Source: Paramacrobiotus metropolitanus (Eukaryota; Tardigrada; Eutardigrada; Parachela; Macrobiotidae). From it: a stretch of 64,000 nt of DNA. The notes below the pieces were generated by a model that worked only from the letters and a program-made list of their open reading frames with translations, was not told where the DNA came from and ran no database searches. The stretch is taken from contig NW_026570224.1 of NCBI RefSeq assembly GCF_019649055.1, positions 868,001-932,000 of the forward strand, written 5' to 3'. Below are positions 52,749 through 64,000 of this stretch, one piece after another (within the stretch, counting starts at the first letter, position 1; every line of letters begins with the position of its first letter). Both the position numbers and the translations under genes were made by a program.

Positions 52749-54033
52749 TTTCGCGCTGCGTTTTTTAATTGAAAAAAGGTAAATTCCGCTAAAAAACTAA
52801 CGATCCAAATGGGCTTTCGACCTTGTTTGCCTCAGGAAGTGTGATCGAAACGGGCGTATCAGTCCGTTTAACTGCAGCGTACGCTAGTCGGCTGGCACGG
52901 CGCACATTTTTGCTGCGGTTATGGCCAGCCAATCACTTCAAGCTGGCTGATACAGCGTTTACACCGGTACGGTACACAGAAATAGCGAATATACAGTAAC
53001 ACCTAAATTTTTATCGCTTTTTCTTTTTGTGCAACATATGCTATGTTGGTCATAACTTGAGTGTTTGGCAGATATTGCGATTATCTTATCAGAAAAGTAG
53101 GACGGAATTTTATAAATTTTTTCACGTTCAAAGCTCGAATGCTGGTATTTTAACAATAATAATTTTATTATTACGCACTTCTACTTTATTAAGTTAAACC
53201 TTATTTAAACATTATTAAATTTTGATATAGTCTATCTTTGTAACGTTAATTAGGCTCAGAAGTAAACAGCTTAACTGTTTTCCAGAGCATGCAGTACACA
53301 GTACACTATATTGCACATAATATTACTGCTGTCCGAAACTACAAAATGTTAATTTTCACACAAATGCATTTATAAACTGTGCTGGGTTGTAAATTTGCAG
53401 TTGCCGACAACCTGGAGTTGAGCAGATATTGTATACTTTATCAGGAACTTACTATAGCTACTTACTACAGCTTACCTCACACTATAGTTTAAGTACTTCA
53501 CTTTATGTATCTTTCGTGCATCTTCTCTTTCAAGTAATTCATTTCCTTACACGTGTGTCCAATTACAGTATCATCGTTATTCTTAACATTAGTACTACGC
53601 CTTTAATTTCAACCAACGTGTCGTACAATTAAAATGGGTGCGCTGCTGACTTGCATATACCGCCGGCATGCACTTGCTTCTGCTATGCAGTATCGTAGTA
53701 ATACTCGTAGTAGATCACAATATTCCAGAGAAATTTTGTCGAACTTGATCAGAAACGTTTCCAGTTCATGGCGACAGGCTAGTGCGCATATAAGCGCATT
53801 TTCCGTGTTTACGTAATTGTAATCAAGCAAACATGCAGCTATACAAAGTTGCATTTATTGTCGGAATAACGAAACGGAAGTCTTTTTCAGGTTTTAGCTA
53901 TGTACTGTATAATGCAAACAAGATCGAGCAAGTCATAGTCATCGAATGCGAGCTTTTGTCCTTGCAATCGCCCTTGTAATGTAAAAACTGTTGTAAACAA
54001 TCTTCTTATTAAAAAGTGATTTTTGCGCTGCCA
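52749..54033. other. intergenic
   Basis: 5' flank of the V-ATPase a gene and 3' flank of the astacin-like gene. No other gene seen. Confidence 0.4.
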
Positions 54034-56317
54034 CTAACGGCATTTATAAAGACTTTTAATTTTGGAAATATCTCCATCGCTGTAGGTTTTGTTGTTTCCC
54101 AGGACTTGATTGGCATTTTTCTTCGCCCGGATTGTCAGCTCGATTTGTTGATGGCCCAGGCACTGGAAGTGTAATGAGTGACCGACATAAGGTCGTACGG
54201 AAGATTAGTAACGGGATAATCTTCTGCCGTCAATTTGGTAAATTTTCGCTTGTTGCCTGTAATTTGTAGAAGATGTCAACAATTACGGTACGATTATGAA
54301 TGCAAATATGATCTGACTTTTTTTCAAACATTGAAGTATACAAACTAAAACAAACACAGGATATCACGAGTTTCTTTTCACCTTCTGCAATGTTGTCCCA
54401 GTTGATTTGAATGTAGTTGTCGCGATCGGCGCGGTTATTCTCAAAAGTGAAACCTAGGGAAAACAATAGTCCTTGCTTACTTGTGATGAAATCTTAATAA
54501 CAGAGTAACCATAATAATTATGTAAAACAAAATTACAGGGCGCTTGCGTACAATGATGATCGTTAAGTAATAGATCCCATAATGATGATATTCCCATAAA
54601 ATACCAATTTGTAGTTATACTCTGCACTTGACAAAAATTTAAACTTAATAATACCTAAAACTCTCATAAAATTCCGAGCCAACGTTCCGCTTCCAAAGCA
54701 CTCTGAAAAGCAATTAGTAAGTCACATAGTACAAATATATGGAAAGCACGTACACAAACGAAAGATGGTACAAAATATTACTAACATGGACCATTATTGT
54801 TAACCTGGTTATCTCCATATTTCGCTGGGATGCAACTGACACATTTCATTATCCATCCAAAGAATTTTCACTTACTTTTTACAGACAGCATGAGCGTGCT
54901 GACACCTTCCTGTTTTCCGATCATCGAAGAGCACCTGCATATGCAACATCGGCAGACATTAATGTGTCTGTATATATCGTTACCGGCAGATGGTAAAACG
55001 TTTACAGTACATTGTACTCATACCATTTGTTTCTTGCAAGACAATATTAGTTATTATTATGTTATGACAAAGCCAGTTTTGTCATCTCCGCCTTTCGGGA
55101 AAAGTGTTCCCGAATTATTCAGTTAATTTGGGAACACTTTTCACGTCAAGATCTTCAGAATAATTACGCACTTCAGTCCCGGAATAATGCTGACGTAACT
55201 GGTGTCTGTTCCTCTGGCTGCAACGAATCGGACGCATGTCTTTTGTGATATGGCGTTCATGCTGTTTTTCAGCTTGGTGACTTCATCAGCTGTAACTCGC
55301 AATACAAATATTTATGATAAGTAGTACGTGTTGCACTGGAGCATTAATATATGTCAAAGTGGAACAAAATGACAAAATTTAATGATTTTCGCAAGATTTT
55401 GCAAGGATAGATGTGTGCTTGTAGCCGAGCTGTATGTTAACAATACTGCAAAACCGGAATAAGAATGGGGATTTTGGTTGTCGTTGTTGTTTAATATTAA
55501 CTTTTATTTATGTACGTGCAGAAAGACGACTAATGTTTGTGATCTGTAATGGCTAATACTGTTTCAAGAAGCTTACTTCGTAAAAATTTGCAATGCCTTG
55601 TTTAATTTTTATATGCGTGTACCAGTACAGCTGCATTAAAATATTTTTAATATGATTTTTTCAGGAAATGGAAATATTAACCACAAGATCTGATAAGGTG
55701 CACCAGCGATTAAGATCTCGTGTGTATAACACATGGCAATATTTGCTCCATTAATTATACTTTACGGTTTTTTGTCACAAATACTACACATGAAAAGTCT
55801 AGACGCAGTTTCTGATTTCTGTTATTTTTTAAAATGTTCTTAGTTAACCCGAGGCAAACCCGAGTGAACGAGCGCCGGAATCTCAATATTCATTAGTTTT
55901 ATAACAATATATAAACTTTGATTACCTCCGAATGACGGGGAAATTTTGTACTTCACTTCTCCATTCGGCCACAAACGAAAAACACGCCGAGGTGGACCCG
56001 CACTGTCTTTTCCAGGGATTCCGCTGTCGATCCAACCCTTCCGGTTCTTGTAAGCATCGCAGGATGCAATTGTTAGATATGGTAACTGCCAAATTTACAG
56101 TTCCTTTATCGCTGGTTTGATTTACATTGCGCCCACCAGTAAATTGAAGAATCAAATAAACCCTTAAAATTAAGTGTTAAAAACCACTTACTACCTTACC
56201 GTCGGTGTCGTCGAAGACAGGTTGAGTGTTTCGCGATCCAGCCGCCAGTGTTTGGTGTTTCAAAGCAACAATGCCGGTCAATAACAACAGAACCAGCTGC
56301 GTTCGCATAGAGCCCAT
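54034..56317 (-). CDS. astacin-family protein with the zinc site lost (pseudoprotease)
   Basis: Seven exons: 56192-56317, 55926-56085, 55172-55289, 54876-54934, 54655-54702, 54382-54453 and 54034-54256. A signal peptide (MGSMRTQLVLLLLTGIVAL) and short pro-region lead to the astacin domain: RLWPNGEVKYKISPSFG, SQKTCVRFVAARG, GLKCSSMIGKQEG, LSVKKCFGSGTLARNFMRVL, GFTFENNRADRDNYIQINW, YDLMSVTHYTSSAWAIN and SLYKCR. Framework residues and Cys are conserved, but where active astacins have HExxHxxGFxHExxR this reads RNFMRVLGFTFENNR. All three zinc-binding His and the catalytic Glu are replaced, so protease activity is not expected. One oddity is that near 54145 in the last exon the astacin-like frame shifts by one base. 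This may be an assembly error in an A-run, a true frameshift, or a 59-nt intron with a weak GTGCCT donor. The gene may therefore be a pseudogene or a secreted decoy. Confidence 0.72.
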
Positions 56318-57658
56318 TTTTTAATGATTTTAAACGTATTTTCACTCTAAGAAACCTGACCAGGTGAGACACAGTATTTTGCGCTTGGTAAAGGGCGCAA
56401 TAATATTTAACAGCAGCGACTGAGACGATGCGTAATTTTGGAAGCACCGCGTATACGGCCCTTTTCCTATTTCAAAGGTACACGTGCAATTGCATGGTGT
56501 GTGCCAAAGGATCGTGCAGTGTATTCCGGGAATGAAATTACTTACCAGAACAGGTTTGTTTGTTATTGTTTGGTTTACTAAAGAGAAGCTTCAGAATATG
56601 CATACATGTAGCCTGATTTGATGCCGGTGCGATCTAATCTCGGCTAGTGCTAGTAAAATCTGGAAAATCGTTTGGCGTACCACTGAGTAGACTTGCTGTT
56701 TTGGTGCCTGGATGAAACACTTGTAGTATCGATAACAATGTTCAAACTGGTAGCAGCTTGTAGTTTACTTGATGCAAGTGCGTTATGCTAAGAATGTTTA
56801 ATACGCGTGTAATACAAAAAAGGAGCTATTTCTTCTTGTAATAAATAGTTCGTCACACGCACCGCGCCAGTAGGGTCTACATGCCGGGGCTGGAGAAATC
56901 CCAAAATTTAAAATCTTGTTTATTTAAGTAAGCGCAAAATTAGTTATTCTGACAATAGTTATTTAATTACCTGCTAAAAGAACCATCTTACACAATAAAG
57001 TAAATATTAAATTTGCTTAAGCGTTTAGATGCGCTTGAGTGCTTCCAAGCACGCTAATGCCGGTTTTACGCTAACGTATTTAATGCATTTACGACCAGCA
57101 TTTATTTACGGAAATGGCGTAGAGGTATTCTATGCGAGCGTGGTATGTGCATTTAATCAAGCCATCTAGGTTCCATAAGAATAAATAAAACATCGAACAA
57201 GAGCTTTGTCATGGGCAGGGTAACCGCTTTTGATTGTCGCTTTCCAGAAAGGTCACACCACATCTGTATTTGCATCTTTCGATTCGTGAACCAAGCAGCG
57301 GCTAGCATTAACAATACAAAAGATATCAAAGTTTATTAGTAATGATAACAGCCGCCATTCAGCTAGCACCGTCGACTATGGAGCGAACACAACATGAGCA
57401 AACGAAAACTTTTACAGCTAAGTAATATTTGCAAACCAAAACTAAAGAAAAAAGGTTTTAAAAACTACATTTTATTGTAGTAGGTAACTTCAACAAAAAA
57501 ATACCAGTCATGCTGAACCCCTCTCAAACTAAAAAACAATGAATTTCTAGCCAAGCAGCAACCCGTACTGCAACCTTTACTAGGGTTTCCAACCTCTAAT
57601 TAAGGTAGCAACTATTACTGGAACTTGAAAAGGTCATCCGGGAAGGCTCCAGCTTCTT
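56318..57658. other. intergenic
   Basis: No coding feature recognised between the astacin-like gene and the small secreted gene. Confidence 0.4.
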
Positions 57659-57895
57659 TCATTCTATCAATGGTCTTTTGTAAACTACTCCTTCCCGGTC
57701 CATGCAATGCCATAGAACGAGTGAAACATGATCCGGGGACCATCCCATATTTCTGGTCAGTCGCAGACAGTGTCGGCGGGCATTTTTGACTACCTCATCG
57801 CAAGCAGCCATTGGATTGGGATATTCATTGGAGCATGCCGAAGTTGCTGCCGCACAAACACCTAGTATATAGATCCACATAATCAACGTCTCCAT
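57659..57895 (-). CDS. small secreted Cys-containing protein
   Basis: An open frame of 78 codons from Met at 57895. The first 20 residues (METLIMWIYILGVCAAATSA) look like a signal peptide. The mature part has four Cys (ACSNEYPNPMAACDE, ARRHCLRLTRNM, VLWHCMDRE) and ends RPLIE. Another frame downstream of the last Cys (57615 to about 57710) reads well as protein (SLQKTIDRMKEAGAFPDDLF), so the true C-terminus may lie there. Joining the two would need a one-base shift or a 41-nt intron, shorter than any other intron in this window. No family recognised. Confidence 0.45.
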   Translation of the reverse strand: METLIMWIYILGVCAAATSACSNEYPNPMAACDEVVKNARRHCLRLTRNMGWSPDHVSLVLWHCMDREGVVYKRPLIE

Positions 57896-59765
57896 ATCAA
57901 AAATCTGTCGCGTCTTAGCAAAGATGTACAGAAATACAAAAGTAATATTAGTGGTATCCGGGTAATTGCAAGTAATCAATAAAGAAAAATCAGTATTTAA
58001 TAAAATAACACATCAAAATTTGATGAGCTGAGGAGTATGTTATAGACAAACCGTATTTTCTTGTACACCTGGTAGACCATAATTCAGGTCGAACGATAGT
58101 TTGTCTGCCTACATTGTATATATATTTGAAAATAGGGTGGTAAGAACGGGATCAAAAACAGGAGCGTGCGTTGGAACCTAATGATTTATGGCATCGGTAA
58201 ACGCGGAAGTTATGGTCGCTGCACGCAAATGCAATAGGCGCAACCTGCAGAATGAGGTAAAACGGTCTGTTATTAATCGACTGTTTATGCTAATTTGGCT
58301 GCGCAAGACTTACTGCCATAATCATTTATGCTGATATAGCCATGTTTATTCTTGTCCATGACCGATTTCACTATGAAAATGATGTCGGGAATCCACGCTG
58401 ATCCAGAGCTTCACAAAACAGCTCGACGACTATCAGAAGGCAAAGATTATAGTAGACTAATTATACAGTATTTACAGGTAAAATCTGTCTTCCCAACTTT
58501 AAATTCTCAAATAAGACAAATAATATCTTCATGAAACCGGCATACAGTACAGACTACAGAGTCTGTAGTTTCACTACATAACAGTAAAATTTGGTCAACA
58601 TTCATGTTAATTATGCAAATAGAATGCGTGCTCCTACAGTATATACGTGTTGCAGTTGCAGTACTACCTACCGCACGTTGTTCAAAATCTTTCCTTTAGG
58701 AGATATTAGGACGTGTGAGCGTCCTGTTAATTTAAACTTTAAAGCGTAAACTTCGAATTATGATATGGAAGAACAAGGATTAAACTTTAGTTTGTAACGA
58801 CGTTAACAAATTTACTTTTAACTGCGGAGGATGCGCGCGTCCGGCCGTAACCTGATTACGCACGTATCATCAGTTTAAGCTGTAAACCCGTGCGCCTTAA
58901 TTACATTTTGCTACATCTTTCTCTTTGGTTTTAAATAAGTAAATGAAATTCACAATAAAAATTTTGGCGATGTTGCAGAAGAAACTACTCTAGTGCTGCG
59001 CAGTTCCCACTGGTTGCATAATGCGTTTTACAACATCATCAATGCTGATTGGATGGTTTTGGTAAATGCCATATCGTATCAGTCATACAATAATTTAAAA
59101 TTATGTGAACGTGAATATAGTAAATAATAAAAGAAGTAGATGATAAAAGTTTGCGCAAAAACATTTTTTAAATATGTACTCGGTTAGTTTGCTGCAATCA
59201 GCGTAGTACCTGTGCTCTAGTACCGTAGAAGCATACGTAGCCGTATACAGTAATTTTACTCCAAGCTTGATATACGAAATGTTCGAATATGCTGCTTGGT
59301 TAATTAGCTCCTAATTGTAAAGCAGATTGGCATGATCTATTATTGCAGAGTACAGAGTAATCTTTGCGCTCCGGCAATTTTTTCATACGCAATATTCGAG
59401 CAGAGGTCGGAAAATGTAGGCAATTTTGAACTAGAAACCCAGTCAGGGTATTGGTCTGTCTGCATATGCGTAGTATTGTACAGTAATCCTTCAGTTATAA
59501 AAGATAAAATAGTATTTTGATACGGAATAGATTAAAGTACACTATGGAATTTTGCCAATTTTACACTGCACGTATTCGAAGGTACAAGTGTGAACGTTAC
59601 TTACCAATCAAGATAAAAATTTAAAATTGCCTTCTACCAGATAGTTATCACTTTCACAAGTGATATAGTCGGCATTGAGAGCCTACAAAGTTTGGTAGTC
59701 GATCGTAGTTGGGTCTGGGACCGCTTATGTTGATTACAAATTCCGTTAATAATAATATTCTCAGA
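57896..59765. other. intergenic
   Basis: Divergent spacer between the small secreted gene (minus) and the AChBP-like gene (plus). No gene recognised. Confidence 0.4.
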
Positions 59766-61122
59766 ATGTATATCAATAACATAATAATATTTCTTTGCTG
59801 CAGTGCAGTAGTAATCCACCATACTTCTGCCAGGTCCGTTATGACTTCTGTTTTAGTCCAGCATCTTATGGATTCTGACAGTGTCCACGTACAACCGAAT
59901 GCCGACCAACAGGGGCAACCGGTGGTTGTGAAAATCGGGCTTAGCGTCACTGGCATACAACATGAAGTAATTGTGGCTGCAGTAAATTCTTATCCGTTTG
60001 CATAATTTCGCCGCTCGCTAATCGTTACATTTTGTCTGTACTTATTAGCTCGCAAGTTTGCATGTTCTTCGATCAAACGTAAAATTAAAACCTATTTACG
60101 AGAGAGGTTAATCAGTTAATTAAATTAATACATATTTTCTTTTTTCGTATATCAAAAGTGTGCTAAAATGCACTAGCTGCTGCGCTAATATACTGTAAAC
60201 GTAAATGACCGAGAGTTGTGTAAATATATATCATACAATTGTGATTTCATACTTGTCATTCCGCTTCTGTTAATGTCGTGGCATTTGTTCTGTTTGGCGA
60301 CTGTAGCGTCCCGAATCCAATTCGGTTAAAGTGCACGGTTTCCTGAAGTTGGAATGGAAGAACAGCCGCTTAGCTTGGGAACCTCTGGAATACAACAATA
60401 TTACCGTTGCACGAGTCCCGTCGGATCATGTGTGGTTGCCCGATATCACGTTGTTCAATAAGTTAGTCTGCCAATTTTTAAGGATAAAATGAAACGCATT
60501 GCATTGTGCATTTACATTTTTCATTTTTTGAGTCTTCAACATAAACATACGTACATAGCTTTGCTAACTGTATATGGAATCAATGTTAATTATTATTATT
60601 AGCTTCGATGCGCGCAGCCGAGTGTTCTCGGAGGAAAAAAAGCTGGTCCTTGTGATGTCTGATGGCAGTGTGATATGGGTACCTCCCGTGACCTTCCCGA
60701 TAAGCTGCAATAGCACGGAGACCAGAGCCGACGGTGGCGAACTGAATTGCTTTATTAAGCTAGGTACTTGCAGTAGTTTCCAGCGTCCCGAATCGTCAGT
60801 TGACGGAAGAATTTGTCAGTTCTTGTAAGCAAATTTGTTTTATGATTTAGGCTCTTGGACATACGACGAAACGCTGATTGACGTTCAAGCGGACAGCGAC
60901 AAAATTGGTACGGTTTATACTGTATTGCCGAAAATAGAAATAGCTTTACACAAATGTCCTGCATGTAGATAATAAATTATGTTAATTATTTCAGACGATT
61001 TATACCTCGGTTCGAGCTATCGCATAACCGACAGCAAGGTAGTCAGAAACTCAGCTGTCTATCCTTGCTGCAAAGAGGCGTACCCGTCTATCGACATAAC
61101 CTTTACAGCAAAAAGAGTTTAA
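59766..61122 (+). CDS. soluble acetylcholine-binding-protein-like (Cys-loop receptor ligand-binding domain only)
   Basis: Five exons, 59766-59966, 60307-60461, 60603-60763, 60851-60907 and 60995-61122, sum to 702 nt (233 aa). A hydrophobic leader (MYINNIIIFLCCSAVV) is followed by the extracellular fold of pentameric ligand-gated channels. Loop D is LEWKNSRLAWEP. Loop A is VWLPDITLFNN, with Phe where nicotinic subunits have Tyr. Loop E reads VLVMSDGSVIWVPP. The Cys-loop is C, 13 residues, C (CNSTE to ELNC). Loop B is GSWTY with the key Trp. Loop C is YPCCKEAY with the vicinal Cys pair of alpha-type ligand sites. The frame stops right after the last beta strand (DITFTAKRV), where a receptor would enter its first membrane helix. 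The size matches molluscan acetylcholine-binding proteins (about 230 aa), which buffer transmitter outside cells. A choline-type ligand is inferred from loops B and C. Confidence 0.87.
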
Positions 61123-62415
61123 CTTAAACTATTGCTTGGTTTCACTCCTTTCATGCTGATTTCGTTATTTTATCGACAATAATGCGATGTGCTATTGAAG
61201 AGCTAATTGGTCACGTCACAACATCTTGCCGGTTACTTTTTGCTGCGTTGTTGGAATACTATATAAAGTGTTAGTACGATTTTGGCATCATTTTGCCCAC
61301 ATAATTAAAACCGATTCTGGTAATGAGACTGTTTCAAGTGCCGCTACCGCAAAGAAACTGTCGAAATGTATTAAGTATGATTTCAGGATGACAGCGATAT
61401 TGTAATATGGTTATCTATACAAAGTACAGCAAAAACCTTGAGTTCAACGCTAGCAGCATATGCATATATTTGTAACTGTAAACATGATCATGAGTGTATA
61501 ATACGTAATCGCATTGTCAACATGCACTCGTATCTTTGAGTTTTTTGTACCGAGACACACAACAACAAAGAAGTAGTTTTACAATATTTCGTGATAACAT
61601 ACTCTCGCTCAATTTGTTTGCACATCGGTACCCGAAAATAAACCCAAATTATTCTATAATCGACCAAAATACCATGGCCTTGCTAGTAAGTTTACAGGTC
61701 TCATTTTTCGGTGTTACAAAGAACAGTACCAGAGAACTGACTGGAAGGAAGCAGTTATCACCTTAGGTTCAATATTATTCAGGAAACATTTTCGAATTGT
61801 TTCGTATGGAAGACATAATTACTGTTTATGACTGTGCCGCCATGAGCGCTACAAAATATTTGAGCACTGGACAATGACCAAGTTATCTTTTTTCGTTATC
61901 GGCACCGGTAAATGAATATTGTGTCAATAACCGGAATGCTCGTACGTTTTTGCTAGAAAACTGATGACTTTGCCTTTTCGCAACGAAGAGTTCTCGAAAC
62001 TGGGCAACAATACGGATCAACAAAGAGGTATCAGCAGATTTTCCCCGTACAGCTTGTGATGTTTCATAATTTGTAGTAAAGCAGATTAAGCGTAGGGAGC
62101 TAGTAAGTATGTGGTTCCATTGGTCCGGAATTTTTTTCACTGGATTTGCTTTCATTGCTGGTATTGTATTTATATGCGTTTTAGTTAACGTTGTGGTCAC
62201 GAAAATCTGAGATTAGTTCAGCTCACCTGCATTACTGCATGCACCGTGGAAGACTACCGACACAGCCGCTTACTATTATATTACGTGTACCAGGCCGTTT
62301 ATTATAAACCTTGTTAGTTAATCTGTTATGTTAGATCTATTCTTACTAGAATTTCTATCGAATAAAAAACGGTAAAGGGTAAAAGTTTAAATCCCTGTTA
62401 ACGCAAAAATCCCAA
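61123..62415. other. intergenic
   Basis: No gene recognised between the AChBP-like and WAP genes, both on the plus strand. Confidence 0.4.
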
Positions 62416-62907
62416 ATGATGCTCCTGGTTGCAAGTGCTATGTTCCTCCTCTGCTGTGGATTCACTGCAGGAAAAGATTCCAGCGAGGAATTATCTGATA
62501 AATGCGTAAGTATTTACGACTGGAGCTGCCACCGAGGCACCCGCTAACTGAAACGTTAATTAAGAAAAAGCAAATACGTGATTGCATGTAAATGCCAGTA
62601 ACCGGTAACGGCAATTCGGGATATTCAAAACTACTTCTACCCAGACTGCTAATTACGAAAAGCACACAGAATGTTAATTATTCATCCTGAATCACAGGCA
62701 ATGTGCATGCCCGGTACACGATGCGTCTATAAATCTGGGCGACCGGCTTGTCGCGCAGTGACGCACCCCGGAAGTTGCCCTCCTCCGCGTGGAGCAGAGC
62801 AAGGCTGCTTTGCAACCTGCAAGGATGATGCTGATTGTGGCGTGAATTATAAATGCTGCAGTAAACGGTGTGGAGGTAGAGCCTGCAAAAAGGCTGTTCT
62901 TTATTAA
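62416..62907 (+). CDS. small secreted WAP-domain (four-disulfide core) protein
   Basis: Two exons, 62416-62505 and 62698-62907, with a phase-0 intron (99 aa). Exon 1 is a signal peptide (MMLLVASAMFLLCCGFTAG) plus a short acidic linker. Exon 2 has an extra Cys pair region (AMCMPGTRCVYKSG), then a WAP domain: HPGSCPPPRG, GCFATCKDDADCG, YKCCSKRCGG and RACKK, with the eight Cys and the KCC core in order. WAP proteins are typically protease inhibitors or antimicrobial. The cationic tail (RACKKAVLY) fits either. Two Met codons start the frame; the first is used here. Confidence 0.87.
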
Positions 62908-63267
62908 ACCAAAAACACACTGCTGCAACGTGGCTCCTGCGTCAGTATTATCCATAACCGGAAACTGGGCCATTACGTGTCTGCTATTTTAGCTCACCCT
63001 GCCTGTTCTTTCTGTACCATCTTATGTATATGTTAGTTCTTTATTCTGTCGGTACTAATCTATTAAAAACACCGATTAAAAGCGAAATCCAAGCAGGTAT
63101 GATATATAACTGTCTCTTAGTCCCGCCGCAAGGTGCACCGGAAAATGTGGTTCAACACTTTTTACAACTCAACAGAAAACAAGTGAAAACAAGTCGAAAT
63201 TTGAATAAAATCTTATTAACAATAAAATCTAAAACATAATTTCCATAAAAAGGATAGCCGGCATTTC
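62908..63267. other. short convergent gap
   Basis: Lies between the 3' ends of the WAP gene (plus) and the POMT gene (minus). No feature seen. Confidence 0.4.
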
Positions 63268-63818
63268 TCACGAATTTCTAATTATAAAATTCCAAGATTC
63301 CCTCCACTCCAGACCATGCAGCTCACTCGCACTTAATTCATCGAAGCCGTAAGTAATAGGCACAAAACGAACGAATGTGTAGATTACAGACATAATCCAC
63401 ACCGCAACCAGAGCCTGAACGGTTTTCGCCAAATACTCTCTGAAAACATCAGTAAAAATGAGTCAACTTCTCAAAGCAGTTCGTTTGCGCGCATCCGGGC
63501 TCACTTGTTTCTACACAAATCCATGATTTCCCCCATAAAGCCTCCGAGCAGTAAAAACTTGAAACCCAAAGCCGGATAGTAGTGATGGAAAAACAGGGTA
63601 CGGTCCGTAAAGAAATATGGCAGCCAATTCACAACAAATCCGCCAAGTGCCACTTCAGCTGCAAAGCACACGCGAATCCACTGGATGTGATGATTTGGAA
63701 AAATTTCGGGGAATCTCATTCGGACCAGCACAACGAGGCTAAGTGCGACGACTGTTACCAGAAGGGCACAAGCGCCAGTGTGCCAAACAACGACATTTCC
63801 AAGTTGATAAATTTGCCT
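63268..63818 (-). CDS. POMT: protein O-mannosyltransferase (POMT), 3' end only
   Basis: Two terminal exons are visible, 63505-63818 and 63268-63439 (162 codons including stop). The upstream exons lie beyond the window edge. The sequence is polytopic: RQIYQLGNVVVWH, hydrophobic helices, NWLPYFFTDRTLFFHHYYPA and LKFLLL-like stretches, then YGFDELSASELHGLEWRESW near the end, matching the C-terminal membrane region of POMT enzymes. POMTs use dolichyl-phosphate-mannose to O-mannosylate proteins such as dystroglycan in the ER. The ending resembles POMT1 more than POMT2, but the catalytic loop that would decide this is outside the window. Confidence 0.88.
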
Positions 63819-64000
63819 CTGAAACACGAACGCCATTTCAGCAATTCCGTAAAGTAACGAGAAATTACCATGCAAATAAAACGTATTGCAAAAAATAAAC
63901 CCAAACAAAACTCAACAAAATGAATAAAAAACGACTGCAGAACGGCGAAGAATTATCGTAAATATGTAGCTGTTGTAAGTCAAGTACATATTTAGCGCTT

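Noticed and set aside
1-64000. Search for CRISPR arrays, bacterial operons, rRNA genes or a viral element
   Set aside because: No evenly spaced repeats, ribosome-binding-site-led operons or rRNA signatures were seen, and no virus-like element could be supported. The intron-rich genes show the window is eukaryotic.

Overview
This is animal (bilaterian invertebrate) nuclear DNA. It is AT-rich, and the genes are split by GT-AG introns, many of them only 59 to 120 bases long. Markers include SNAP-25, GTP cyclohydrolase I, NEDD1, the V-ATPase a subunit and a protein O-mannosyltransferase. A small ecdysozoan such as a tardigrade would fit the compact introns and the style of the secreted proteins, but nothing seen here proves the phylum. 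Exons were joined by hand. For most genes the summed exon lengths are a multiple of three and the splice phases agree, which is the main support for the models.

Left part (1-15 kb): a minus-strand gene encodes a secreted protein with three hormone-receptor (HRM) modules, no seven-helix domain and a GPI-like tail (950-7618). Next to it is a minus-strand secreted protein with two Kazal modules (9143-10776). A plus-strand acidic secreted protein follows at 13852-14695. From 14.7 to 26.9 kb I see almost no genes. That stretch holds a Mutator-like DNA transposon with 9-bp target duplications and a SWIM zinc finger (20386-21181), a perfect 24-bp palindrome, a 10-bp hairpin and one copy of a dispersed repeat.

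Middle (26.9-42.9 kb): a secreted CAP protein with a Thr-rich stalk (26897-30111), a Met/Pro/Gln-rich secreted protein (32204-32692), an intronless SNAP-25 (35261-36025), a pogo/Tc1-like MITE (36426-36943), GTP cyclohydrolase I (37679-38911), and a second acidic secreted protein (41368-42893) that is a paralogue of the one at 13.9 kb.

Right part (43-64 kb): NEDD1 (43414-45903), a 20-exon V-ATPase a subunit (46775-52748), an astacin relative that has lost all zinc ligands and the catalytic Glu (54034-56317), a small secreted Cys protein (57659-57895), a soluble acetylcholine-binding-protein-like gene (59766-61122), a WAP-domain protein (62416-62907), and the 3' end of a POMT gene (63268 to beyond the last exon seen at 63818).

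The genes do not form one pathway. Two loose themes stand out: secreted disulfide-rich binding or inhibitor proteins (HRM, Kazal, CAP, dead astacin, WAP), and components of neural or vesicle function (SNAP-25, V-ATPase a, AChBP-like, GTP cyclohydrolase I for tetrahydrobiopterin).
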